Notes under the pieces: model-generated
What the model was told of the DNA's origin: nothing
The model's database searches: none
What the model saw: the letters and a program-made list of their open reading frames with translations, nothing else
Part shown: positions 1 through 8,797 of the stretch, piece after piece
Position numbering within the stretch: the first letter of the stretch is position 1
How the letters are laid out: each line of letters starts with the position of its first letter
Origin: PALSA-911 sp037442565
GTDB lineage: Bacteria > Pseudomonadota > Alphaproteobacteria > Acetobacterales > Acetobacteraceae
Direction: 5' to 3'
Assembly: GCA_037442565.1 (NCBI GenBank)
Contig: JBBIQA010000003.1
Coordinates: 11,426-75,425 of the forward strand
DNA: 64,000 bases
Program-made: the position numbers and the translations under genes

Positions 1-1125
1 GTCCACGATCTGAGCCGGCGACAGACGCGCCAGGCCGTTTATCGAGAAATGCTCGACCTCGTTAAAATACGCAGAGAAATAACCGGCGCCGGCGGCACCA
101 AAGGAGTCTGACAGTACCAGCAACCGTCCCTGCCCGCCGGGCGGGCCGCGATAGCGGGAGACGTCGCCGAGAAGGGAAGCGACCGGCCTGATTTCCGGAA
201 AACAGGCTTCGCCGATACATGCATCGACGTGAACCGCGGACCAGTCGGGGCTTCGGACGGTTTCCTCGAATGTCAGCCCCGGCATGAACTGGGTCAGATC
301 AGACATTTTCCGGGTCACCACCATCGGTATGTCGAAACGCCGCGTCCGGCCAAGGTTCCTTTCGGCGACGCTGTCGATCATCCGGCGTACGCCCGGCCCC
401 CACCAGTGAAAGCTGGCATAGGGAATGACCGGTTCCGACCGCCCGGTCTCGAGCGCGATAGCGATCGGAAACGCGAACGCGCCGGCATCCTCGGCCGATA
501 TCCGTTGTGCGACTCTGGGCACGGCCGGCGCGCCGTGGCTGCATTGGCGGGCGAGCCAGGACGGCAGCTCATCGGGATACAGGGAGGAGGCGGAGGGCGC
601 GATGACGACGACGACCGAGGGTGCCACGCGTCGCAGGCGATGGATCACTTCCGACACGGCCTGCGCGGCCGCGGTCGCTGCGGCATCCGAGATACCGATG
701 CCGCAAACCCGGCGGATCAGCGAATACGGGTAATCGGCATTGTGCGAGGAAAGGAAGATCCGCCCGTCGCGCCCGGCGATGATCTGGCGGGAGATGAATT
801 CATCGAACAGGTGGTAGCGCGCCCAGTTGTTCAACGTGATCAGCTCCGCCCGGAAGCCGAAATGATCCTGCAGGAACGGCTCCAGCCTGGCCGGATAGGT
901 CAGCGCCTCGAAAAGATTGGCCGGGACCCTGGGAGCGGCGGCGAGCGCGCGGTTTTCGCCGAACAACGGTGGTGTCTTCACCTGGCCGAGCCATTGCGTG
1001 ATGCCCGGCATGCAGATCAGGCTGGCAAAGCTCAACAGGAAAAGGGTCGAGATCCATCGGCGGATGGCGCCGGCGAAACGGATATCCGCCCCCATTCGTG
1101 CGCACCGTGTCAGGCGGACGGACAT
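1..1125 (-). CDS. AlgX/AlgJ-like SGNH-fold O-acetyltransferase component (3' end outside window)
   Basis: An unbroken minus-strand frame runs from the ATG at 1125 off the left edge, giving 375 residues without a stop. A hydrophobic segment (about residues 25-45) suggests an N-terminal anchor or signal peptide, so the body is periplasmic. The sequence carries a LSDSFG block near residue 349, which fits the catalytic Ser block of the SGNH/AlgX-type acetyltransferase domain, and an HWWGPG stretch near residue 240. The start lies 5 nt after the stop of the MBOAT gene, so the two are co-transcribed. In AlgI/AlgJ/AlgX systems the MBOAT protein passes acetyl groups across the membrane and this partner places them on an exopolysaccharide; the polymer here is unknown. 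A second in-frame ATG lies 10 codons in. The family call is by motif and context. The C-terminus is missing. Confidence 0.75.
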   Translation of the reverse strand, partial: MSVRLTRCARMGADIRFAGAIRRWISTLFLLSFASLICMPGITQWLGQVKTPPLFGENRALAAAPRVPANLFEALTYPARLEPFLQDHFGFRAELITLNNWARYHLFDEFISRQIIAGRDGRIFLSSHNADYPYSLIRRVCGIGISDAAATAAAQAVSEVIHRLRRVAPSVVVVIAPSASSLYPDELPSWLARQCSHGAPAVPRVAQRISAEDAGAFAFPIAIALETGRSEPVIPYASFHWWGPGVRRMIDSVAERNLGRTRRFDIPMVVTRKMSDLTQFMPGLTFEETVRSPDWSAVHVDACIGEACFPEIRPVASLLGDVSRYRGPPGGQGRLLVLSDSFGAAGAGYFSAYFNEVEHFSINGLARLSPAQIVD

Positions 1126-1130
1126 TCTGC

Positions 1131-2567
1131 TCAGAACCGGAAATAGATGAAGGGATTGAAACTGCCGGCCGCCAGCGTTGCCGCCGAACAGATGAGCAGT
1201 CCCAGCAGCGTCAGGCCGAATGCCGTGTTCACGGCCAAACTGGCCACAACCCGGCTGCCGACGACCGGGCCCAGCGTTGCCACGCTCGCGCGGGCGGCCG
1301 GCCGCGGAATAACGGCGCAGACTGTGCCCGCCACCAAGGCGGTGATGACGGTCGGCGTTGCATATTGCTCGATCGGCAAGGTTATCTCGTTGCCGTCACC
1401 GCGGCCGAGCATGGCCGCCATATACAGCACGGCCTGGTCGATCGTGTCGGCGCGGAACAGCACCCAGCCGAACATCACGGCCGCGATCGTGTAGACATGA
1501 CGCAGCGGACGGGGAGCATGTGCCAGCAGGCGCCACAGGCCCAGGCGCTCGATCGTGAGGAACAATCCGTGCCACAGTCCCCAGGCGGCGAACGTCCAGT
1601 TCGCGCCGTGCCAGAACCCGCACAGCAGAAATACCGCCATCAGGTTGAAGTAGGTCCGCAGCCGCCCCAGCCGGTTGCCCCCCAGGGGAATGTAGACGTA
1701 ATCACGGAACCAGGACGACAGGGTCATGTGCCAGCGGCGCCAGAACTCCGTCATCGATTGGGAAACATAGGGTAGGTTGAAGTTGGCGGGATACGTGAAG
1801 CCCATCATGTGCCCCATGCCGATCGCCATATTCGAGTAGCCGGCGAAGTCGAAATAGATCTGCAACGTATAGCAGACTGCGCCCAACCATGCGCCCGGTG
1901 CCGACAATTGATCGGGCGGCAGATTGAACAGGTCGTTGGCGGGCTGCGCCACGATATTGGCGACAAGGGTTTTCTGCGCCAGTCCGATGATGAACATGGC
2001 AACACCTGTCTGCAGGCGGAACAGGCTGACACGCCGGTGCGAGAATTTGGCGGCCACCTGGCGGTAGCGAACGATTGGTCCGGCGATCAGTTGGGGGAAC
2101 ATCGCCTTGTACGCGGCAAAGGTAACCAGATTCCGCTGCGCCGCCACGTCGCCGCGGTAGATATCGATCAGGTACGAGATGCCTTGGAATACAAAGAAGG
2201 AAATGCCGAGGGGTAGCGCGATCTCATGGGGTTTTACTTCGGCCAGGTGCAGCGCGTGCAGGACCGTGGCCGCCTGAACCATCAGAAAATGGAGATATTT
2301 GTAATAGAGCATGAAGCCGAGATCGATGGTGACACCGGCCGCCAGGACCCAATACCGGGCCCATGCGGCCGATCCGCTCACCATGAGGCCGAACATCCAG
2401 TTCAGGAGGATGAACGCCAGAAGGATAATGACGCTTCCCGGATCGCCCCAGGCGTAGAACAGCAGGCTTGCAAACAGAATGACGGTATTTCTGAATGGCA
2501 GAAGCCAGTAGAGACAGAAGAAGACCGGAAAAAAGTAGAAAACGAACGTGATGGAACTGAAAACCAT
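1131..2567 (-). CDS. AlgI-like membrane-bound O-acyltransferase (MBOAT)
   Basis: Integral membrane acyltransferase of the AlgI/DltB class that should move an acyl (usually acetyl) group from the cytoplasm toward a periplasmic acceptor. It has about ten hydrophobic segments, the family blocks FWRRWHMTLSSWFRDY and YIPLGGN, and CGFWHGANWTF with the near-invariant membrane His. I place the start at the ATG at 2567 (MVFSSITFVFYFFPVFF), which matches the usual AlgI N-terminus and gives 478 aa, normal for the family. The frame stays open to an ATG at 2612, but that 15-residue extension is polar and atypical. The SGNH partner follows after 5 nt, forming an exopolysaccharide acetylation pair. The alternative, acylation of a non-alginate cell-surface glycan, cannot be excluded because no polymerase genes are visible. 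Confidence 0.88.
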   Translation of the reverse strand: MVFSSITFVFYFFPVFFCLYWLLPFRNTVILFASLLFYAWGDPGSVIILLAFILLNWMFGLMVSGSAAWARYWVLAAGVTIDLGFMLYYKYLHFLMVQAATVLHALHLAEVKPHEIALPLGISFFVFQGISYLIDIYRGDVAAQRNLVTFAAYKAMFPQLIAGPIVRYRQVAAKFSHRRVSLFRLQTGVAMFIIGLAQKTLVANIVAQPANDLFNLPPDQLSAPGAWLGAVCYTLQIYFDFAGYSNMAIGMGHMMGFTYPANFNLPYVSQSMTEFWRRWHMTLSSWFRDYVYIPLGGNRLGRLRTYFNLMAVFLLCGFWHGANWTFAAWGLWHGLFLTIERLGLWRLLAHAPRPLRHVYTIAAVMFGWVLFRADTIDQAVLYMAAMLGRGDGNEITLPIEQYATPTVITALVAGTVCAVIPRPAARASVATLGPVVGSRVVASLAVNTAFGLTLLGLLICSAATLAAGSFNPFIYFRF

Positions 2568-2632
2568 TGGGATCCATACCGCCGAACAAAAATCGTCATC
2601 GGAGCGGGCCATTCGACCGTTACGAAGGCACG

Positions 2633-2737
2633 TTAGAGCAATATCAGCCCGACTGGAATCGCGAAGCGATCCCAGGCTGATGAAATTGCGCGCTAATTAC
2701 AAGGTAGAGTGCTTTCGCTCCGCGTGGGGCGCTCTAA
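2633..2737 (+). repeat. Two-hairpin dispersed repeat, copy 1
   Basis: A 105-bp element bounded by TTAGAGC and GCTCTAA. It holds one stem-loop around ATCAGCC...GGCTGAT (with inner TGGAATCGC/GCGATCCCA) and a second GC-rich hairpin at its right end. The left half matches, in opposite orientation, the element at 61823-61929 almost base for base over about 50 nt. The right terminus contains the stop codon of the CAP-domain gene. It resembles the REP-like palindromic mosaics common in alphaproteobacteria. Confidence 0.75.
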
Positions 2738-3261
2738 TACGGCTTCTGTCCGAAAAAATTCCCCCGCGGCGAATACCGGCAGACGAGGAAATCAGACTGT
2801 GCGTTGCTCGCGATCGCGCAGCCTACCCGCGTCGAGGAACGCCACACCATCTGTGTGTAATGCCCGACATTCTGGAAGTCCTCTTCCCAATGCCGTGTAT
2901 GCCGGAACGATGATCGCTCGGCTGCCCACATCCCCGTCATCTGCTCCACCGCGAAATACCCGCGGCTGCCCATCCAGAGATTTTCGCCCTCCTGGTTATC
3001 CGGCTCGCCCTGCGAGCCCCAATGCACCATGGCATTTATCTGCGCCAGGTGCCGCGCCCACTGCTCCGCGTCGATTGCAAGCCGATCATCCCAATGCATC
3101 GGCGGCACACCGACCTCGGCACGCACCACGTTATGCGCCGCCAGAAGCCGCGCCTGGATGTCGCGCGGCAGCATCGCCGAAGCCGTGCCCGGCATGACCA
3201 ATGCAGCCATCAATGCCAGCCCACCGGCGGCGTAGGACCGTACTAATTCGCCAAGCCTCAT
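2734..3261 (-). CDS. Secreted CAP (SCP/PR-1-like) domain protein
   Basis: A 175-aa exported protein of the CAP superfamily. The start at 3261 is fixed by a GGGAGG ribosome-binding site 6 nt upstream; the frame opens further upstream without such a site. Residues 1-29 form a signal peptide ending near TASAM. The mature protein is a single CAP domain with HNVVRAEVGVPPM (first conserved His), GENLW, and GHYTQMVWRSSTRVGCA, the CAP1 signature with its conserved His, plus the terminal GNFFGQKPY typical of the fold. Cys residues in VGCA and LVCRY probably form the usual disulfide. Biochemical roles of bacterial CAP proteins are mostly unknown; some are secreted hydrolases or lipid binders. It stands alone between the acetylation pair and the liv operon. 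Confidence 0.88.
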   Translation of the reverse strand: MRLGELVRSYAAGGLALMAALVMPGTASAMLPRDIQARLLAAHNVVRAEVGVPPMHWDDRLAIDAEQWARHLAQINAMVHWGSQGEPDNQEGENLWMGSRGYFAVEQMTGMWAAERSSFRHTRHWEEDFQNVGHYTQMVWRSSTRVGCAIASNAQSDFLVCRYSPRGNFFGQKPY

Positions 3262-3324
3262 GCCAACCTCCCTCGATCGGCGTGCACGCTGCCCGCCGAC
3301 CCGAACCGGCCATAGACTGGTCAC

Positions 3325-3347
3325 CGATCACGGCATTTCTGTGATCG
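3325..3347. terminator. Short inverted repeat downstream of livF
   Basis: CGATCAC and GTGATCG are separated by 9 nt, about 90 nt beyond the livF stop. There is no T-run. It could be a weak terminator for the liv operon or a regulator site for the CAP gene. Confidence 0.3.
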
Positions 3348-3439
3348 CCGCATGCTCCCCGGCGACAGGGCAACGACGTCTCAAATGTAATGATACTCGG
3401 CGACCGATCAGGTCCGGACGGCACCCTGATGCGGCCGTG

Positions 3440-4177
3440 CTATCCCAGGCCGAAATAGGCCCGGTGCAAAGCGTCGTCGGCGTGCAGCGCCGCCACCGTG
3501 CCTTCGAAACCGACGCGGCCGTTCTCCAGGGTGAACACCCGGTCGGCCAAATCCAGGAACGCCACGTTCTGTTCGGCGATCAGCAGCGACAGGCCGGTCG
3601 TGCGGAAGCGGCCCAGAACCTCGATCACCTGGGAGACGAACAGCGGGGACAGGCCGGCGGAGGGTTCGTCCATGACCAGCAGCTTCGGTCCGGCGGCCAG
3701 CGCCTTGGCGACGCCCAGCATCTTGCGCTGACCGCCGGAGAGCGCGCCGCCCAGGACGCGCTTGCGCTCGGCCAGGGCGGGGAACACCGCGTACAGCTCG
3801 TCCATTCGCCCGCGCAGCACCGACGCCTCCACGAACTGGCCGCCGATACGAATGTTTTCCTCGATCGACAGGCCAGGGAACACGCCAAGCTCGGACATGT
3901 AGGAGATGCCGCGCCGCACCCGGTGGTCGGTGCGCAGCCGCGTGATGTCCTCGCCGTTCAGACGCACCTCGCCCGCCCAGGCCGGAATCAGGCCCAGCAG
4001 CACCTTCAGCAGCGTGGTCTTGCCCGCGCCGTTGGCACCCAGCAGCACCACGCTCTCGCCCCAGCGGACATCCAGGCCCGCGCCCCACAGCACCTTCACC
4101 TTGCCGTAGCCGGCCTCGATGCCGCGCGCGACCAGCAGGGGTTCGGCCCGGTTGTCTGACATGGGGTTTTCAGGCAT
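3440..4177 (-). CDS. livF: HAAT-family ABC transporter ATP-binding protein LivF
   Basis: Second ATPase of a branched-chain-amino-acid-type (HAAT) importer. It has Walker A GANGAGKTT (about residues 48-56), the LivF-typical QRKML version of the signature region in LSGGQRKMLGVAKAL, Walker B LLVMDEPSAGL and a switch region ending IAEQN. At 245 aa it is normal for LivF. The start at 4177 overlaps the livG stop by 8 nt; an ATG five codons later (4162) is an alternative. It is the last gene of a five-gene minus-strand operon (binding protein, livH, livM, livG, livF). The substrate is not predictable: HAAT systems also import amides, urea and aromatic acids. Confidence 0.95.
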   Translation of the reverse strand: MPENPMSDNRAEPLLVARGIEAGYGKVKVLWGAGLDVRWGESVVLLGANGAGKTTLLKVLLGLIPAWAGEVRLNGEDITRLRTDHRVRRGISYMSELGVFPGLSIEENIRIGGQFVEASVLRGRMDELYAVFPALAERKRVLGGALSGGQRKMLGVAKALAAGPKLLVMDEPSAGLSPLFVSQVIEVLGRFRTTGLSLLIAEQNVAFLDLADRVFTLENGRVGFEGTVAALHADDALHRAYFGLG

Positions 4178-4901
4178 GCGCCGTCCCTCCCAGGAATACC
4201 CGGATCACGTCCGGGTCCCGCGTGGCATCGGCCAGCGTGCCCTCGAAGATCTCCCGCCCGGCATTCAGTACGATCACCCGGTCGGTCACCCGGTCGATGA
4301 AGCCCATCAGGTGCTCGACCACCAGCATCGACATGCCGCCATCGGCAAGCTGGCGCAGCCGGTCGGCCATGCGGTTCAACTCGGCCGGGTTGAGGCCGGC
4401 GGCCAGTTCGTCGACCAGCAGCAGGCGCGGGGAAGTCGCCAGCGCGCGCGCCAGGTCGAGGGTCTTCTGCTGGGCGCTGTTCAGATCCTCGGCCGGCCGG
4501 TTGGCATGACCGTCCAGTTCAAGGGACGCGAGCAACGCATCGAGGTCCACTGGCGCGCCGCCGGCATGGCCGTAGCGGGCGGCGACCTCGACATTCTCCC
4601 GCACGGTCAGCGACAGAAACGGCTTGGGCGACTGGAAGGTGCGGTTGATGCCCCGACGGGCCAGCTTGTGCATGCTGGCGCCGTCGATCCGCTGCCCCTC
4701 GAACACCACCTGCCCGCCATCGCCGGGATACAGGCCGGAAATGACGTTGATGCAGGTGGTCTTGCCCGACCCGTTGGGGCCGACCAGGCCCAGCACTTCC
4801 CCCTGGGCAAGGCGGAAGCTGACGCCGTCCAGCGCGCGGAAGCCGCCGAAGCGCTTCTCCAGCCGATCGACCGTCAACAGGGGCGTGGCGTCAGGGGACA
4901 C
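4170..4901 (-). CDS. livG: HAAT-family ABC transporter ATP-binding protein LivG
   Basis: First ATPase of the importer, 243 aa. Walker A is GPNGSGKTT (about residues 40-48), Q-loop TFQSPKPF, Walker B LLLVDELAAGLNP, H-loop VVEH. LivG proteins usually read GxGxQR around the ABC signature, but here the segment is LNSAQQKTLDLARAL: the signature Gly that contacts ATP gamma-phosphate is replaced by Ala. Whether this lowers activity or is tolerated by pairing with LivF is unknown. Its start overlaps the livM stop (4891-4901), consistent with translational coupling. Confidence 0.95.
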   Translation of the reverse strand: MSPDATPLLTVDRLEKRFGGFRALDGVSFRLAQGEVLGLVGPNGSGKTTCINVISGLYPGDGGQVVFEGQRIDGASMHKLARRGINRTFQSPKPFLSLTVRENVEVAARYGHAGGAPVDLDALLASLELDGHANRPAEDLNSAQQKTLDLARALATSPRLLLVDELAAGLNPAELNRMADRLRQLADGGMSMLVVEHLMGFIDRVTDRVIVLNAGREIFEGTLADATRDPDVIRVFLGGTAHA

Positions 4902-5862
4902 GGTAGCCCCGCTTGGTCAGCAAGGACACCAGGCCGTTCGGCAGGAACAGCACGAGTGCCACGATCAGCGTGCCATAGATCAACTGGAAGTACTGCGGCA
5001 CGGTGATCCCGATGGTGTTGTAGATGCCGTACAGGATGAACACGCCCAGCAGCGGGCCGGTTAGCGTCGCCACGCCGCCGAATAGGGTGAATACCACGGC
5101 GAAGATGGAGAACTGGGCGGAGAACGCGGTCTCCGGATAGAAGACCGAGATCTGCCAGGCGAACGTCCCGCCGACCAGCCCGGCGATCAGGGCCGAACAG
5201 AGCCAGGCGATGGTGCGTCCGCGCACCACGGAGACGCCGGACATGGCGGCGCTGATCGGATCTTCCTTGATGGCGCGCAGCGACAGGCCGAAGCGGGAGT
5301 TGCGCAGCCAGACCACCAGGAACAGCGTCGCCGTCAGGACCGCCACCGATACGGCGTAGCTGGTATCGGGCGCATACACCCCCGACAGCGACACGCCATA
5401 CGGACCCTTGGTGATGTCTTCCAGCGCGGGGTTGGAGATCACCTCGTACACGGCCTGCGCGGCGGCCAGATTGGCGATGGCGAAATAGGCGCCCGACAGA
5501 CGGAACAACGGCGTCAGGACCAGCGCCAGCACCAGCGCCGCGCCCGCGCCCGCCGCCATGGCCGCCAGCGGCGGGGCATGCAGGTGCATCACCGCGAGGG
5601 CGAAGCCATAGGCGCCGGCGCCGAAGAAGCCGACATAGCCGAACGGCAGATAGCCGGTGAACCCGTAGATCACGTTCAACCCCTGCGAGAGGGTGAGGAA
5701 CATGACGAAATTGAACAGCAGCAGCTGGTTGGAATAGACCGACGGCGCCACCGCCATCACGCAGGCCACGGCGGCGGCCAGCAGCAGATCGCCGAGTATT
5801 CTGCGCCTGGCGTTCACCGGCCGCGCTTCAGGCGTGACATTCACCGAACCACCCTCACGCAC
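4891..5862 (-). CDS. livM: HAAT-family ABC transporter permease LivM
   Basis: Inner-membrane permease, up to 323 aa, with about nine hydrophobic segments and the LivM cytoplasmic motif with SLRAIKEDPISAAMSG that couples to the ATPases. A charged N-terminus precedes the first membrane helix (about residues 25-43). The long form starts at a GTG at 5862, overlapping the livH stop by 8 nt. A GTG six codons later (5844) has a better placed GAGG site upstream and may be the true start. It lies in the middle of the liv operon and pairs with LivH. Confidence 0.94.
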   Translation of the reverse strand: MREGGSVNVTPEARPVNARRRILGDLLLAAAVACVMAVAPSVYSNQLLLFNFVMFLTLSQGLNVIYGFTGYLPFGYVGFFGAGAYGFALAVMHLHAPPLAAMAAGAGAALVLALVLTPLFRLSGAYFAIANLAAAQAVYEVISNPALEDITKGPYGVSLSGVYAPDTSYAVSVAVLTATLFLVVWLRNSRFGLSLRAIKEDPISAAMSGVSVVRGRTIAWLCSALIAGLVGGTFAWQISVFYPETAFSAQFSIFAVVFTLFGGVATLTGPLLGVFILYGIYNTIGITVPQYFQLIYGTLIVALVLFLPNGLVSLLTKRGYRVP

Positions 5863-6730
5863 GCCGCACCGCCCGGCCGAACAGGCCTTCGGGGCGGATC
5901 AGCAGCACGCCGATCAGCAACAGGTTCGGCAGCAAATTCGCCCAGGAACTGAGATAGGTCTGCATCAGCATCAGCCCGACGCCATAGATGATGCCGCCGA
6001 TCACGGTGCCGAGCGGGTTGCCCAGCGTGCCGACCACGATCACCGCGAAGGCCGCCACATTGATGTCGGCCCCCATCGCGGGCGTGACAGAGCCCAGCAT
6101 GAACGGGGCGAACACGCCGGCGATGCCGGCCAGCGCGATGCCGATGCCGAAGGCGATGGCGGAGATGCGGTGCACGTCGATACCGGTGGCCAGCGCCTCC
6201 TCGCGCGAGACCATCACCGCGCGGGTCAGCGTGCCGAGGCGGGTTCGATACAGGTACAGATACACCCCGGCCACCGCGACGGCGCTGACCGCCGCGCCGA
6301 ATACCCAGGCCGAGGGCAGGCGCTGGCCGAGGAAGCTGACCGGCCCGCTGCCCAGCACGCGGCCGGGAATGGAGCGCTCGTTGGTGCCGAAGGCGATGGA
6401 GGCGATCGCCTCGATCATCTGCGACAGGCCAAAGAACAGGATGATCGACAGCATTTCGGAATCGCGCGCGATCAGCAGGCGCGGCACGACGCCGTAATAG
6501 ATCGGCAACCCGATGGCCACGAACACCACCAGCACGGCCAGGGCCGCGAGCAGCGGATGCAGGCCGAACAGGGTGAACAGCCAGTACGCGGCAAACGAGC
6601 CGAGCATCAGGAAGTCGCCATGCGCAAGATTGACGATGCGCATGACGCCGAACACCAGGTTGAGCCCGAGCCCGACCAGGGTGAAATAGAGGCCGAACAT
6701 CAGCCCGGAAATGATGGCGCCGGTCAGCAT
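5855..6730 (-). CDS. livH: HAAT-family ABC transporter permease LivH
   Basis: Permease of 291 aa with about eight hydrophobic segments. The N-terminal block MRIVNLAHGDFLMLGSF is the highly conserved LivH signature, and MVSREEALATGIDVHRI near residue 185 is the coupling loop. It starts 42 nt downstream of the binding-protein gene and overlaps livM by 8 nt. No obvious Shine-Dalgarno precedes it, which fits translation reinitiation after the binding protein gene. Confidence 0.95.
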   Translation of the reverse strand: MLTGAIISGLMFGLYFTLVGLGLNLVFGVMRIVNLAHGDFLMLGSFAAYWLFTLFGLHPLLAALAVLVVFVAIGLPIYYGVVPRLLIARDSEMLSIILFFGLSQMIEAIASIAFGTNERSIPGRVLGSGPVSFLGQRLPSAWVFGAAVSAVAVAGVYLYLYRTRLGTLTRAVMVSREEALATGIDVHRISAIAFGIGIALAGIAGVFAPFMLGSVTPAMGADINVAAFAVIVVGTLGNPLGTVIGGIIYGVGLMLMQTYLSSWANLLPNLLLIGVLLIRPEGLFGRAVRRA

Positions 6731-6772
6731 GTTTCAGCTAGCGCCGGCCTACGGATCGCGGCACCTGTCGCG

Positions 6773-8002
6773 TCACTTGCCGATGACGGCCTTTCCGTTC
6801 GCCAGCGCCGGCGGATAGACGACGTTCAACTTCACTTCCTTGCCTTCCACCTCGAACTGGCCGAGCGGGGTGATCTCGCCGATCTGCCCGCCATGCTCGT
6901 CGAGCACGAACGGACCGTCGAGGGTGTTCAGCTTGCCGGACAGGGAGAACACGGCGTCGCGCAGCGCCGTCTGGTCCAGGCTTTTGGTGACCTTCAGCGT
7001 CTCCTGCAGCACAAGGCCGGTGGTGTAGCCGGCGATCGAGTTGAAGCCGAAATTCAGGCCCGAGTTGGCCTTGTCCCACGCCGCGCGGAACTGCTCCAGG
7101 GTCCAGCCCACTTCCGGCTTGTACTCGTAGGCCGCGGAGGTGACGTAGGTGAACACGTTCTTCAGCCCCTCGGGACCGACGTTCTTCAGCAGTTCCTCGG
7201 TCTCGATGCCTGGGTAGATCGAGAACAGGAAGCGGAACTTCTGCCCGGAATCCTGCAGGTTGCGCAGGAAGGCGATGTCGTTGCCGACGTAACCGAGATG
7301 GATCACCGCATCCGGGCTCTTGGAGGCGATGTTGTTGATCAGCACCGTATAGTTGGAGGTGTTGGTCGGCACCCCCTGGTCGTAGACGATGTCGAGCTTG
7401 CCGGCGGCCTTGATGAAGCCGCGCACCGCATTCGCCTGGGTGCCGGTGAAATCGTTGGTGGAGTACAGGATCGCCACCGTCTTGATGCCGGCCTTCACCC
7501 CTTCGTCGTTGAGATAATCGGCGATGTATTTCGGCCAGATGGTCGAGACGGGATCGGCGATCAGGGCGATCCAGGGATTGTCCACGAAGAACGGGGCGCC
7601 GGTGCCGGTCGGGTCGAACAGGAACTGCTTGTGCTCCTTGGCGATCGGCACCGCGACCGAGGTGAGCACCGAGCCGGAATCGGCCACCAGGATGTCCACT
7701 TTGTCCTGCGTGATCAGCTGGTTATACAGGGTCGCCGCGGTGGCCGTGCTGCTCTGATCGTCGTAGCTGATCAGTTTCAGCGGAATTTTCTTGTCGAACG
7801 CCTTCACATACGCGCCGCCGGAGGCGTTGGTCTCGTCCACCCAGATCTTCAGGCCGGTATAGACCGGCATGGAGATGCTGGCGAACGGGCCGGAACTGGC
7901 GTGCAGGTGACCGATCTTGATTTCCGCCGGCGCCTGCTGTGCCCAGGCCCGTGTGGCAAGTGGTAGCGTGGCGGCAAAACCGAGCAGCGAGCGACGGAGC
8001 AT
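6773..8002 (-). CDS. HAAT-family ABC transporter periplasmic substrate-binding protein
   Basis: First gene of the liv-type operon, 409 aa. The start at 8002 is chosen because AAGGAGG sits 5 nt upstream; an ATG six codons earlier (8020) lacks this. The N-terminus MLRRSLLGFAATLPLATRAWAQQ is a signal peptide with a twin-arginine flavour and a cut after AWA. The mature chain starts EIKIGHLHASSGPFAS, typical of Peripla_BP_6 (LivK-like) proteins, with TGLKIWVDETNASGG following. LivK proteins bind branched-chain amino acids, but this family also binds amides, urea and aromatic compounds, so no substrate is assigned. Confidence 0.93.
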   Translation of the reverse strand: MLRRSLLGFAATLPLATRAWAQQAPAEIKIGHLHASSGPFASISMPVYTGLKIWVDETNASGGAYVKAFDKKIPLKLISYDDQSSTATAATLYNQLITQDKVDILVADSGSVLTSVAVPIAKEHKQFLFDPTGTGAPFFVDNPWIALIADPVSTIWPKYIADYLNDEGVKAGIKTVAILYSTNDFTGTQANAVRGFIKAAGKLDIVYDQGVPTNTSNYTVLINNIASKSPDAVIHLGYVGNDIAFLRNLQDSGQKFRFLFSIYPGIETEELLKNVGPEGLKNVFTYVTSAAYEYKPEVGWTLEQFRAAWDKANSGLNFGFNSIAGYTTGLVLQETLKVTKSLDQTALRDAVFSLSGKLNTLDGPFVLDEHGGQIGEITPLGQFEVEGKEVKLNVVYPPALANGKAVIGK

Positions 8003-8116
8003 TCGAGCCTCCTTTATCATGAACCAGCCGTTGTTTGGCCGAAGTCGCTCCCCAGGGCAAGGGTATCGGCGCGGCCCTGTTCCCGGCAGGCGCCGGGCGA
8101 ACAGATTTTCCGATCG

Positions 8117-8731
8117 TTACGGGACACCCCATGTCTTGTGCGCCTGGATCGCCAGCCGCCATTGCGGATGCGCGAGACAATATGCCATGGCCGATGCGGT
8201 GTTGGCCGCCAGATCGGGGCCGGCCATCGGCGACAGCCAGCGATGCGCCGCGGAAAACCCCGCGAAATCGCCGGGCATGGCTCCCGGCTGGGGATAGACC
8301 AGCTTCAGCTCGTCGGCCCGCGTCAGGGCGAGCGGCGCCCCCGCCTTGGGGCTGACGCACACCCATTGGACACCCTCCGCCGGCAATGGCTGCGTGCCAT
8401 TCGTTTCAATGGAGACGATCCAGCCCTCTCCGCGCAGCAGCCGCAGCACCGCGTCGTCCAGCTGCAGCAGCGGCTCTCCCCCGGTGAACACCACGAACGG
8501 CCGCCCCCCACCGGGCCACAGGGCCGAGATGGCCTTCGCCAGACCGGCGGCGCCGTATTTCTGCCCACCGACGAAATCCGTATCGCAGAACCGGCAGACC
8601 GCCGTCTCCCGGTCCGCCTCCCGTCCGGACCACAGGTTGCAACCGGCAAAACGCACGAACACGGCCACCCGGCCGATATTGGCGCCCTCGCCCTGAACGG
8701 TCAGGAAGAGCTCCTTGACGGTGTAGCTCAT
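8117..8731 (-). CDS. queE: 7-carboxy-7-deazaguanine synthase QueE
   Basis: Radical-SAM enzyme that converts 6-carboxy-tetrahydropterin to 7-carboxy-7-deazaguanine in queuosine (preQ0) synthesis. I start it at 8731 (MSYTVKELFLTVQGEG), giving 204 aa; the frame is open further upstream only through the tRNA-Sec gene. The cluster-binding motif is CNLWSGREADRETAVCRFC, i.e. C-x14-C-x2-C, the expanded form known from one QueE subgroup rather than CxxxCxxC. DTDFVG, FTGGEPLLQLD, IETNGT and VSPKAG are family blocks. The C-terminus QAHKTWGVP matches the Burkholderia-type QueE. It follows tRNA-Sec on the same strand by 66 nt; no other queuosine genes are in the window. Confidence 0.95.
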   Translation of the reverse strand: MSYTVKELFLTVQGEGANIGRVAVFVRFAGCNLWSGREADRETAVCRFCDTDFVGGQKYGAAGLAKAISALWPGGGRPFVVFTGGEPLLQLDDAVLRLLRGEGWIVSIETNGTQPLPAEGVQWVCVSPKAGAPLALTRADELKLVYPQPGAMPGDFAGFSAAHRWLSPMAGPDLAANTASAMAYCLAHPQWRLAIQAHKTWGVP

Positions 8732-8797
8732 GCGATTGCTTCCGATGCTCCGACAACCCCTGGAACCGGGTCCGGGGAGCGCGCGGGTGCGCGGCGG

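Noticed and set aside
229..1146. Plus-strand open frame of 305 codons
   Set aside because: It lies antisense to the AlgX/AlgJ-like gene, whose minus-strand frame is open and matches a family motif; the plus translation is Arg/Gly/Asp-rich with no domain.
5834..7966. Plus-strand open frame of 710 codons
   Set aside because: Antisense shadow of livH and the binding-protein gene; His/Asp/Gln-rich low-complexity translation typical of GC-rich antisense frames.
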